DNA of 33,318 nucleotides from Thauera aminoaromatica S2 (lineage in GTDB: Bacteria > Pseudomonadota > Gammaproteobacteria > Burkholderiales > Rhodocyclaceae). The stretch is taken from contig NZ_AMXD01000029.1 of NCBI RefSeq assembly GCF_000310185.1, forward strand, positions 1 to 33,318, in the 5' to 3' direction. Every line of letters starts with the position of its first letter. The first letter of the stretch is position 1. The position numbers were made by a program, and so were the translations under genes. The notes beneath the pieces are model-generated. The model was not told where the DNA came from. It worked only from the letters and a program-made list of their open reading frames with translations, and searched no databases. Shown here piece after piece: positions 18,732 to 26,861 of this stretch.

Positions 18732-19224
18732 ATGACGACAGCGGCAAAGATCTACTTCACCGACTTCTTTGAAGTCGTGCCCGAGGTGTTGGAAGACTAT
18801 GGCGCGCTCAATATCTCCTTGATCAACGATCTCCCGCTGTTCGTCGATCCGTTCTTGCTTTTTGACAGCGAAGAGATTGAACACCAGCGCCTCCACGACG
18901 AAATTATCTGCTACGTGAAGTTTCTGCGCGATATATCGTGCGACCCTAGCATCAGCAAGGGACTGCTTGATAGCTGGTTCCGCTTTCCGGAGGTCAGCCA
19001 GAACTGGCTCGGATTCAGCAAGACGGGGAACAATGGAAGCGGCCTCGGCAAACAGTTTGCCGGAGCGCTTCATCGCAATCTCCATCAGGTATTCAAGGAT
19101 TTCGGAAGCGAAACGATTAGTCGTGGAAGCCACCTCGAAAAGCTGTGTCTGCTAGCGGACGGCGTAGGTCGCGACCATTTAAGCGACTTTACAACCAATC
19201 TGATCAAGCAATACCTGCTTGACT
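18732..19224 (+). pseudogene. PD-(D/E)XK nuclease-like defence gene, 5' fragment
   Basis: N-terminal part of a gene split by an ISAs1-family element. It begins at ATG 18732 (MTTAAKIYFTDFFEVVPEVL) after a GGAGATGCCGAGGCG region and runs 164 codons plus one base to the target duplication ending at 19224. Joined to 20536-21548 it gives an uninterrupted frame of 502 codons including stop. The N-terminal half (NISLINDLPLFVDPFLLF and LLDSWFRFPEVSQNWLGF) matches no domain I can name; the catalytic motif is in the 3' part. Without the second part, the local frame stops at 19272-19274 inside the IS. Confidence 0.8.
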
Positions 19225-20525
19225 CAGGGTCTCCGCACTCGGAATGCATTTTTCCTGATCGCATAGCCACCTGAAAATCTTCGTTCACATTCAACACCTT
19301 ATGCAGCCATCTTGTGGACCCTTCGAAAATCACGTCTACTCTCGCCTTTTGGGCGAAGAGCGTGAGTGCGACGCAAAGGGGTTCCCTGATGAGCTATCTG
19401 GACGAAATCGATGATCCGCGCAAGCCGAGCAACGGCACCTTGCACGACTTCCGGGAGATCCTGGTGATCCTGATCGCCGCTGTGCTCTCGGACTGCGACA
19501 CGGTCGAGGACATCACCTTCTGGGCGCGCACCAAGGAGGCGTGGCTGCGCCGCTTCCTCGTGCTCAAGAACGGCATCCCGTCCGAAGAGACGTTCCTGCG
19601 GATCCTGCGTGCGCTCGATCCGAAGCAGTTCGAGAACATGTTCCGGCGCTGGGTGGGCGGCGTGGTCGGTGCGCTCAGCGACGATGCGGGCCTCGCCGGC
19701 ACGATCGCAATTGACGGCAAGACCGTGCGCGGCTCGGGCAGCGGCGGCGAGAGCGCGATCCACATGGTCAGCGCCTTCGCCACCGAGTTGGGACTGGTGC
19801 TCGGCCAGGAGAAGGTCGCCGCCAAGAGCAACGAGATCACCGCGATTCCGGAGTTGCTGGAGGCGCTCTCGATCAAGGGGCTGCTGGTCACGATCGACGC
19901 CATGGGCTGCCAGAAAAGCATTGCCAAACAGATCGTTGCGAAGAAAGGCGACTACCTGCTGATGGTCAAGGGCAACCAGCCCAAGCTGCTCGAAGCGATC
20001 GAGACCGCCTTCATCGATCAGCACGGCGTCGAGTCGGTCGACCGCAGTTCGCTGGTCGAGCGCGGCCACGGCCGCACCGTCGGGCAGATCGCCTCGGTGC
20101 TCTCGGCCAAGGGCATCGTCGATCTGGCCGACTGGCCCAAGTGCGTGACGATCGGGCGCATCGACTCGATGCGGGTGGTCGGCGACAAGCAATCCGATCT
20201 CGAGCGGCGTTACTACATCAGTTCGCGCGCACTGAGCGCCGAGCAACTGGCCGCAGCGATACGTGCGCATTGGGGTGTGGAGAACCGGCTTCATTGGATC
20301 CTCGATGTCAGCTTCAGCGAGGACGCCAGCACGGTGGCCAAGGACAACGCGCCGCAGAACCTTTCGCTGCTGCGCAAGATCGCGCTCAACATCATCCGTG
20401 CCGACAAGACCGACACGCGCAAGAGCAGCCTTCGGCTCAAGCGCAAGGGGGCGGCGTGGGATGACGGGGTGCGGGAGCGCATGCTGGGGATCCGGGCGAT
20501 ATGCTAGGCGAGTGCGGAGGCCCTG
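19225..20525 (+). mobile_element. ISAs1-family insertion sequence
   Basis: 1301-bp element with terminal inverted repeats: CAGGGTCTCCGCACTCG at 19225-19241, and CAGGGCCTCCGCACTCG as the reverse complement of 20509-20525 (one mismatch). It is flanked by a perfect 10-bp target duplication CTGCTTGACT (19215-19224 and 20526-20535), as expected for ISAs1. It contains one transposase gene. Confidence 0.96.
19389..20507 (+). CDS. ISAs1-family transposase (DDE)
   Basis: 372-residue transposase. ATG 19389 has AAGGGG upstream and gives the usual family start (SYLDEIDDPRKPSNGTLHDF); an in-frame GTG at 19314 would add 25 residues. Catalytic residues are Asp in TIAIDGKTVRGS, Asp in LLVTIDAMGCQ and Glu in HWGVENRLHWILDVSF. 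The GCQKSIAKQI and YLLMVKGNQ segments are hallmark motifs. It appears complete and both inverted repeats are present, so the element may be active. Confidence 0.95.
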   Translation: MSYLDEIDDPRKPSNGTLHDFREILVILIAAVLSDCDTVEDITFWARTKEAWLRRFLVLKNGIPSEETFLRILRALDPKQFENMFRRWVGGVVGALSDDAGLAGTIAIDGKTVRGSGSGGESAIHMVSAFATELGLVLGQEKVAAKSNEITAIPELLEALSIKGLLVTIDAMGCQKSIAKQIVAKKGDYLLMVKGNQPKLLEAIETAFIDQHGVESVDRSSLVERGHGRTVGQIASVLSAKGIVDLADWPKCVTIGRIDSMRVVGDKQSDLERRYYISSRALSAEQLAAAIRAHWGVENRLHWILDVSFSEDASTVAKDNAPQNLSLLRKIALNIIRADKTDTRKSSLRLKRKGAAWDDGVRERMLGIRAIC

Positions 20526-21548
20526 CTGCTTGACTATACACAGACTTTTGCGAAAACACATATTGCGTCGAGCTTCCGACGGAATTTCGCCGTCGAGAAG
20601 GTCGCCTTCGATTACAAGACAAGGCGGTGGAAGGGTGGGCGTTATGACCTGCCGGCTTTCGGCAACGACTATGTCCTGCTGACCCCGAAGGTGATTCTGA
20701 CTAAAGACGAGGCATGGATTAATCGCAGCGACCTACTCGACAACTTTCAGGGCGTCTACAACTCGATCCCCGATGACCAATTGAGGGCGCAGGTTAATGA
20801 GTATTTCCTGCGCCGCTTGTCGGAGGACGCCAAGGAAGAAGAAATTCGAGAGGCTGCTGCGATCACCATCGAGCAGTTCCCGCAAGTGCTGGACTACTAC
20901 ATCCGACACAAGGAGGAGACGGGAGACGAGGCCCACAAGGTCAGCAACTCCAAGGTTCGCGACACAGAGCAGCAGTTCATTCATCAGATCCGTGCGCTGG
21001 TCGATCAGAAGCTGGTTGGTACAGAATTTTATCAAGAGGCGGATGACAGCTTCGAAGAATCCATGCGGCGCCTGCACTACCTGAAATCGGTCATCGAGGA
21101 CCAAGATGGCTATCGCATGTTCTACCACAATGGCAAGCCGATTCATCGAGAGGCGGACCTGCAACTCATGTATAAGCTTACGTGGTGCGCCTCCATTTAC
21201 GACGTGAATCGCGAGGTGAATAACGGCAGAGGTCCTGTCGATTTCAAGGTTTCCAAGGGCAGCCGGGACAAGACTCTGATCGAATTCAAGTTAGCATCGA
21301 ATTCGAAGCTGAAACAGAACATGAAGCATCAGGTTGGCGTGTATGAGGCGGCGAACGACACGGCGAAGTCCATCAAAGCGATTCTGTACTTTTCGGAAAG
21401 CGAGTTCCGTAAGGTTCAAACCATTCTCGCCGAACTTGGATTGTCTGGGCGCCGAGATGTTGTCCTGATTGACGCATGTGCGACAAACAAACCATCAGCG
21501 TCGAATGTGTGCGATCCGCAGCAGGGTAGGCTGCCATGGATCGAATGA
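20526..21548 (+). pseudogene. PD-(D/E)XK nuclease-like defence gene, 3' fragment
   Basis: Continuation of the gene at 18732 after the ISAs1-family element. In frame with the 5' part it reads YLLDYTQTFAKTHIASSFRR and runs to TGA 21546-21548. A PD-(D/E)XK-like signature is visible: Asp in GPVDFKVSKG (codon 21240-21242) and ExK in LIEFKLASNSKL (codons 21282-21290), followed by a Lys/Gln helix (LKQNMKHQVGVYE). This is the fold of many restriction and anti-phage nucleases. NDYVLLTPKVILTKDEAWINR is another conserved-looking block. An internal start (GTG 20691) is possible but unlikely to give a functional protein. The gene lies about 400 nt upstream of the SIR2-HerA pair on the same strand, which suggests a defence role; no system name can be given. 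Confidence 0.75.
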
Positions 21549-21946
21549 ATCGCCCCTTGAGATCTTTACGCAGACCGTCAGGTCCACCCCGAAAACTGTC
21601 AGACGATCTACTTCGGCTGGTGGGCCGTTGCAGACTCTTGGTCGATTGCACAGGATGACAGCTCTCAGCTGCAACCAGACATTGCCCATCAGTTGATCAC
21701 AATCGCATAATAGATAATTGCGCATCCTTTATATAGCCGATCCAACTGGAGCGCTCGTTACTTGTAGCCCCCTAAAGGTGGAGCGCTAGCATTGGGCAGG
21801 ATGGTCTAATAAGAACCGGAGTTGTCTAGGATTGATGATCATCACTGGTCCCGATGGACATCGATAAGTTGAAGGTTTGGGGCATTGCTGACCGATAGAA
21901 TTCTAGACTTTTTATTCGGACTGGCGTAATCAACGGGGATAATATT
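21549..21946. other. Intergenic gap before SIR2-HerA
   Basis: 398 nt between the nuclease fragment and the SIR2 gene. It is AT-richer than the IS-borne DNA. GGAGCGCT occurs twice (near 21750 and 21780). A short frame, about 37 codons ending at 21711 (TIYFGWWAVADSWSIAQDD...), looks somewhat protein-like but has no start signal and may be a remnant or chance. No convincing promoter was identified, though one for the SIR2-herA pair is expected here. Confidence 0.5.
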
Positions 21947-22960
21947 TTGTCTGACCTCAATTACCAAAAACAAGCGCAGGACTTTTACGGGAAGGCACCA
22001 GTCATCATTTTGGGCAGCGGCGCCTCGGCTGCACACGGCATGTCTGGAATGTGGGCGCTAGCGAACCATCTGGTCACAAATACCGACATTTCAGGCTTGA
22101 ATGCTGCTGAAATCGAGGCATGGCAGAAATTCTGCCAGCTGCTGAAGGATAATGTTGACCTAGAAACCGCCCTACACCAAGTAACAGCTTCTGAAGAACT
22201 GACATCCAGAATTGTTAAAGCCACTTGGATCCTGATTGACTCTGAAGATAGCGAAATATTTCAAAAGAGTCTTCAGGATAATGCGATTTTTCCATTGAGC
22301 CGCCTTCTTGAACACATGTTCAAAAGCAGCCTCAAAGTCATAAATATCGTCACTACAAACTATGATCGCTTGGCGGAGTATGCCTGCGATCACGGGCGAA
22401 TCCATCATTACACAGGGTTCACACACGGCTTCTGCCGCCAGCTCGCAGCCCCTACAGAAATTACCTCTGCGCGCAGGGCTAATATTTGGAAGGTCCATGG
22501 ATCTCTGGATTGGTTCCAATCCCCTCTGGAAGATACTGTCGCACTCTCAAATATCCAAGGTATACCGGATGGCTACCAGCCGCAGATTGTGACTCCTGGT
22601 ACGCAGAAATACCAAAAAACGCATCTTGAGCCGTTCCGCTCCATTATTAATAACGCTGACCAGGCTCTCAATGAAGCCGGTTCTTACCTTTGTATTGGCT
22701 ACGGTTTTAATGATGAGCATATTCAGCCGAAACTGATGGTGAAGTGCCTTCGGCAGAGAACGCCTATAACCATTATCACCTATACGCTTTCCGACTCTGC
22801 GAAGAAGATTATTCTTGATGGTAAAGCACAGAACTACCTGGCAATAGAACGGGGCGAAACAGACGATCAATCCATCGTTTATTCCTCCCTAGATAGCGCT
22901 CCGTTGAAGGTGGAAAAGAATATCTGGAGTCTTGAAGGTTACCTTTCACTCATCATGTAG
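21947..22960 (+). CDS. SIR2-domain NADase-like protein of a SIR2-HerA anti-phage system
   Basis: 337-residue SIR2-family protein. The NAD-binding signature is VIILGSGASAAHGM (residues 19-32), followed by IVTTNYDRLAEY with Asn138 and Asp140, the catalytic-type His184 in WKVHGSLDWF, and CIGYGFNDEHI near the end of the domain. In defence SIR2 proteins this fold depletes NAD+ on phage infection. The start is TTG 21947, with GGGGAT about 9 nt upstream. The HerA gene starts 9 nt after the stop, so they form an operon. The pair matches the published SIR2-HerA (Nezha) system. Codon use and lower GC contrast with the IS elements around it, which supports horizontal gain. Confidence 0.88.
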   Translation: MSDLNYQKQAQDFYGKAPVIILGSGASAAHGMSGMWALANHLVTNTDISGLNAAEIEAWQKFCQLLKDNVDLETALHQVTASEELTSRIVKATWILIDSEDSEIFQKSLQDNAIFPLSRLLEHMFKSSLKVINIVTTNYDRLAEYACDHGRIHHYTGFTHGFCRQLAAPTEITSARRANIWKVHGSLDWFQSPLEDTVALSNIQGIPDGYQPQIVTPGTQKYQKTHLEPFRSIINNADQALNEAGSYLCIGYGFNDEHIQPKLMVKCLRQRTPITIITYTLSDSAKKIILDGKAQNYLAIERGETDDQSIVYSSLDSAPLKVEKNIWSLEGYLSLIM

Positions 22961-22969
22961 GACGAAGAG

Positions 22970-24703
22970 ATGCCGATTTTTAACTTTAGGGACGAAGAAG
23001 CGCTTGGGAAGGTTGCCTCCGTCGACACCACAAATGTGATCGTAGAGGTGGAGAATGTCGACCAGCTCAAAAGGTTGCAGGTTAACCATCTCGCCGTGCT
23101 TCAAAGCAGCAGGCCCGGACAGCACCTCATCGGTCTCATTACGCAGGTGACTCGTAAGCGCGGCATCGAAGAAATTATCAATGACAGTATCAACGGCCAC
23201 GCGTCAGAGTTAAATCTGTGCCGTATCGCTCTGATTGGCACGATGCTGGATCGTGACGGTGAAAAAGAAAACGTGTTCCGTCGTACGCTCGAAAGCGTTC
23301 CTGAAATTGACGCGAACTGCTTTTCGCTCGAAAGCGAAAACCTCACAGGTTTCATGCGTACCCTTTCCAGCGTCTCAGCCGGTGGGAATGCCCTGACTCT
23401 CGGCAAATACACGCTGGACGAGCACGCCGTTGCTTACCTCAACGGCAATAAATTTTTCCAGCGCCACGCCTTCATTGGCGGCAGCACCGGGTCGGGTAAG
23501 TCCTGGACGACTGCCAAGATCATCGAACAGATGTCGGGGCTAACTACGGCGAACGCTATTGTCTTCGACCTCCATGGCGAATACTCGCCACTAGTAGGAC
23601 AGGGCATTCAACATTTCAAGGTCGCAGGACCAGCAGACGTTGAGGCCAAGAAAACCATCGGCGATGGTGTCCTCTATCTGCCGTACTGGCTGCTTTCGTA
23701 TGAAGCGCTGGTGTCTATGTTCGTTGACCGCAGCGACCAGAACGCCCCCAACCAGGCCATGATTATGGCGCGCGAAATCAACCAGGCGAAGCAAAGGTAC
23801 CTGGAGGAAAACGGCCAGCAAGATGTGTTGAAGCATTTCACCGTCGATAGCCCGGTTCCGTTCGATCTCGATGTCCTTATGGGGCGGCTGAATGACATCA
23901 ACGTCGAAATGGTTCCCGGCGCTAAGGTAGGTACCGAAAAGCAAGGTGATTTCTTCGGGAAACTCGCCCGCATGATTTCCCGCCTTGAGAACAAGATATC
24001 CGATAGACGCCTTGGCTTTATGTTCAACGGCGGTGGAGATGTTCTGGATTTCACCTGGCTCGAGAAATTCACCACTGCCGTACTCGGGAGTGCCGATGAG
24101 AATGGCAAGGCCGGGATCAAAGTCATTAACTTCTCGGAAGTGCCTTCCGACGTTCTGCCGTTGATCGTATCCCTCGTTGCTCGGGTTACATTCTCCGTTC
24201 AACAGTGGACGCCCTCCGAGCTACGTCATCCGATTGCGCTTTTGTGTGATGAGGCACATCTCTACATGCCTCAGCGCAACATGGCCGACTCTGCCGACGA
24301 CATCTCGCTCGATATTTTCGAGCGCATCGCGAAGGAGGGACGTAAATACGGGGTCAGCCTGGTGGTGATAAGTCAACGTCCGTCCGAAGTGAATAAAACG
24401 ATGCTCAGCCAGTGCAGTAACTTCGTGTCCATGCGGCTGACCAACGCCGAGGATCAAGGCGTTATCAAGCGCCTGCTTCCCGATAGCCTTGGCGGATTTA
24501 GCGACGTCTTGCCCACTCTCGATACAGGCGAAGCTCTGGTTGTCGGTGACGCCAGTCTCCTGCCAAGCCGGATCAGGATTGATGAGCCCAAAAACAAACC
24601 GAATAGTGGTACGGTCAATTTTTGGGATGAATGGCAGAAGCCAGTCAAAGACAACCGTTTGTCGATTGCAGTCGATAACTGGCGTAAGCAAAACATTCAG
24701 TGA
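22970..24703 (+). CDS. herA: HerA-type hexameric ATPase of the SIR2-HerA system
   Basis: 577-residue FtsK/HerA-superfamily ATPase. The N-terminal HAS-barrel covers about the first 130 residues (LGKVASVDTTNVIVEVENVD, QLKRLQVNHLAVLQ). Walker A is GGSTGSGKSWTT (residues 170-181), Walker B is IALLCDEAHLYMP, and the conserved RKYGVSLVVISQRPSEVN segment with sensor and arginine-finger features follows. In SIR2-HerA systems HerA assembles with SIR2 into a large complex and is needed for protection. GAAGAG precedes ATG 22970 and the gap to the SIR2 stop is 9 nt. The frame is complete. A DNA end-processing HerA partnered with NurA is the alternative, but no NurA gene is adjacent. Confidence 0.92.
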   Translation: MPIFNFRDEEALGKVASVDTTNVIVEVENVDQLKRLQVNHLAVLQSSRPGQHLIGLITQVTRKRGIEEIINDSINGHASELNLCRIALIGTMLDRDGEKENVFRRTLESVPEIDANCFSLESENLTGFMRTLSSVSAGGNALTLGKYTLDEHAVAYLNGNKFFQRHAFIGGSTGSGKSWTTAKIIEQMSGLTTANAIVFDLHGEYSPLVGQGIQHFKVAGPADVEAKKTIGDGVLYLPYWLLSYEALVSMFVDRSDQNAPNQAMIMAREINQAKQRYLEENGQQDVLKHFTVDSPVPFDLDVLMGRLNDINVEMVPGAKVGTEKQGDFFGKLARMISRLENKISDRRLGFMFNGGGDVLDFTWLEKFTTAVLGSADENGKAGIKVINFSEVPSDVLPLIVSLVARVTFSVQQWTPSELRHPIALLCDEAHLYMPQRNMADSADDISLDIFERIAKEGRKYGVSLVVISQRPSEVNKTMLSQCSNFVSMRLTNAEDQGVIKRLLPDSLGGFSDVLPTLDTGEALVVGDASLLPSRIRIDEPKNKPNSGTVNFWDEWQKPVKDNRLSIAVDNWRKQNIQ

Positions 24704-24893
24704 AGCACCCCGGGTGTCGTAGCCGCTGCGAAGCCTGCTTTTCCTTACAATCCCGCCGTTTGGATCGTAAGAGCCGAATGGCAGCAATGGCCGACAACCC
24801 GATCTTCGCAGCGTCCCCACACCGCGGAAAGTCCCCTCTGACTCGCCTGCTTCATGTAGGCCCGCGCAGCGGAGTCCTTCCCGGACTCCCCCT

Positions 24894-25856
24894 TCAGAAA
24901 GCCGCCCCAACCACGTAGGGGCGCCCGCGCAGATGCGGATGAAACCGCCCGAACCCGGACTCCGCCGGCGAGTGCCGCGCCATCAACTCGATCTGCCCCG
25001 AGAGCCGGTCCGCCGCGGAGAGCAGGACCGCGTCGAGCGTGCAGGGCTCGCGCAGACCGAGCCAATCCGGCGCCCCACGGGCGCTCGTCAGCGCGTGGAT
25101 CAGGCCGAGGTAGTGGGACTCGGGGAGAGCGATGCGCGCGTGGGCGATGGCGGCGGCGATCCACTCGATGATGGTGTTGCGATGGCCGACGAGCTTGCCG
25201 CGGGTCGTCAGCTCGAGACCGCTGTAGCCGAGACGGTACTCGTCCGCCTTGCCCGCGTCGTGCAGCAGGGCGGCCATCAGGAGCACCTCGGGGCAGGCGA
25301 GGGGCTGGCCCTGGGCCATCCTGAGCGCCTGCTCGGCAACCTCCAGGGTATGCCACAGATTGCCGTGCACGCAGCTGTGATGGCCCTTCAAGGAGCTGGC
25401 GCCCACCAGGTAGCGATGCAGCCGTCGGCTGTCCCAGAAAATGGCGTTGAACAGGTGCTGGAAGTGCACCGGCAGGCGCTGCCACAGCGCGCTGGCACGA
25501 CGGACGAGCGTGCGCTCTTTCACCCAGACCGTCGGGATCGTCTGGAAGAGATCGAGGCTGGCCTCGGGGCGCCCGAGCACGACCAGGCGGCTGATGCGCA
25601 CCGCACCGCCGAGGCTCACAGGCCGACCGAGCCAGCGAATCGACACCAGGCAACCCGCACCCAGCCGGACATCGACCTTGCGCGAGGGCCACTCGACCAT
25701 CAGGCTGGCCCGCTCATGAAACAGCCCAGCGCGGTTCAGGACGCAATGCTCATCGAGCGGCAGGCGGCTGATCGACTGCACGCGAAACACGGGCGGGAGC
25801 TTGGCCACTACGTTGTCCGGGGCGGCCGTGGGGATGGGCAGGCGGTATTCACTCAT
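24894..25856 (-). CDS. HD-domain hydrolase, YhaM-like or TraI-like
   Basis: 320-residue protein. An N-terminal region with an OB-fold look (GAGCLVSIRWLGRPVSLGG, near residues 67-84) precedes an HD domain: His169 in GNLWHTLEVAEQAL, His199-Asp200 in AALLHDAGKADEY, His225 in KLVGHRNTIIEW, and a late Asp in LLSAADRLSGQIEL. OB plus HD resembles the YhaM 3'-5' exoribonuclease; HD proteins of the TraI_2 group on mobile islands are the alternative. Its start overlaps the stop of the integrase by 8 nt, so it belongs to the island's xis-int cluster. Substrate unknown. The flanking 24704-24893 holds nothing recognisable. Confidence 0.75.
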   Translation of the reverse strand: MSEYRLPIPTAAPDNVVAKLPPVFRVQSISRLPLDEHCVLNRAGLFHERASLMVEWPSRKVDVRLGAGCLVSIRWLGRPVSLGGAVRISRLVVLGRPEASLDLFQTIPTVWVKERTLVRRASALWQRLPVHFQHLFNAIFWDSRRLHRYLVGASSLKGHHSCVHGNLWHTLEVAEQALRMAQGQPLACPEVLLMAALLHDAGKADEYRLGYSGLELTTRGKLVGHRNTIIEWIAAAIAHARIALPESHYLGLIHALTSARGAPDWLGLREPCTLDAVLLSAADRLSGQIELMARHSPAESGFGRFHPHLRGRPYVVGAAF

Positions 25857-26737
25857 GGTCTCCTCCTTGAGCGGCGTTCTCTGCCAGCAGCTCGGCCTCC
25901 TGCTCCGCCTCCTCCGCAGGGGCGGTCTTCACCGGCAGGAGCTGGGTGCCGAGGGTCTGCGTGATGAGGCGCTCGAAGGCCGAGCCATCCCGCCGCGTGA
26001 GGTTGGGCACGTAGCGCGAATACACCCGAAACAGCATCTCGGTGGTGGTGTGCCCGAGCTGACGGGCGATCCACTCGGGCGCCTCGCCGCTGGCGAGCCA
26101 CAGCGTGGCGGCGGTGTGGCGGCACTGATACGGCCGGCGCTGCTTGAGGTTGAGGTGCCGCAGCAGCGGGTACCACACCCGGTTGGTGACGTTCTTGTGG
26201 TCCAGCGGCGTCCCCAGCCGATTGCAGAACACGAACTTGCCGAGCTTGCCGGTGGCCTCGAACTGCGCCTGCAGCGCATCGAAGACGAGCTGACTCATCT
26301 GGATGTCGCGCTGGCTGCCGTCCGTCTTGGTGTATTCCTCTTCACCGCCGACGATGGTCTCGCGAACCAGGATGAGGCGGTTGTCGAAGTCGACGTACTT
26401 CCACTGCAGTCCGTCGACCTCGCCGGTGCGCAGGCCGGTGAAGAAGCGCACGGTGAAGTAGTGCCTGAAGTCGGGCCGCACGGTGTCGAGGATCTGCTTG
26501 ACCTCGGCGAGGGTGAAGGGATCGACGTCGGTGCGCTTCGTCTTGAGCTGTTTCACGCTGTCGAAGGGCGTGCGAAAATCAAACCGGTCGGCCGCTTCAT
26601 TGAGGACTTGCCTGAGCGGGTTCAGCATCTTGTTGATCCTTGCCGCAGACAGTTTGGTTTGCTTGCCTTTCGCGGTCGCTTTCCCGAGCTCGGCGCGATA
26701 GGCAAGGACGTCCGCCTTGGAGATCTGGCCGACCTCC
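25849..26737 (-). pseudogene. int: Tyrosine integrase, 3' fragment, split by IS21-family element D
   Basis: C-terminal two-thirds of a site-specific tyrosine recombinase. Reading from the IS junction it starts GQISKADVLAYRAELGK. The catalytic domain is complete: Arg in FTGLRTGEVDGL, His-x-x-Arg-type box YQCRHTAATLWLASGEAP, LGHTTTEMLF, and the nucleophile Tyr in FRVYSRYVPN. Joined to 29223-29648 after removing element D and one target copy it gives 436 codons in frame. ATG 26628 could start a fragment lacking the arm-binding and most of the core-binding domain, which should not recombine. Confidence 0.9.
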
Positions 26738-26861
26738 TGGCCGGCGACAATTAACCTGACCGGTCGACGACAACTATCCTGGCCGGTTGGATCTGCAGCC
26801 GGGAAGGTCCGGAAGCGAGGGATAGAGTGCTCTTCTGACGACAGGCGTTGGGAGGCGCTCG

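Noticed and set aside
21549-21715. Short protein-like frame before the SIR2 gene
   Set aside because: No start codon or ribosome site, and fewer than 50 codons; kept only as a note in the intergenic entry.
24704-24893. Possible small gene between herA and the HD gene
   Set aside because: Frames here are short and without signals; nothing could be supported.
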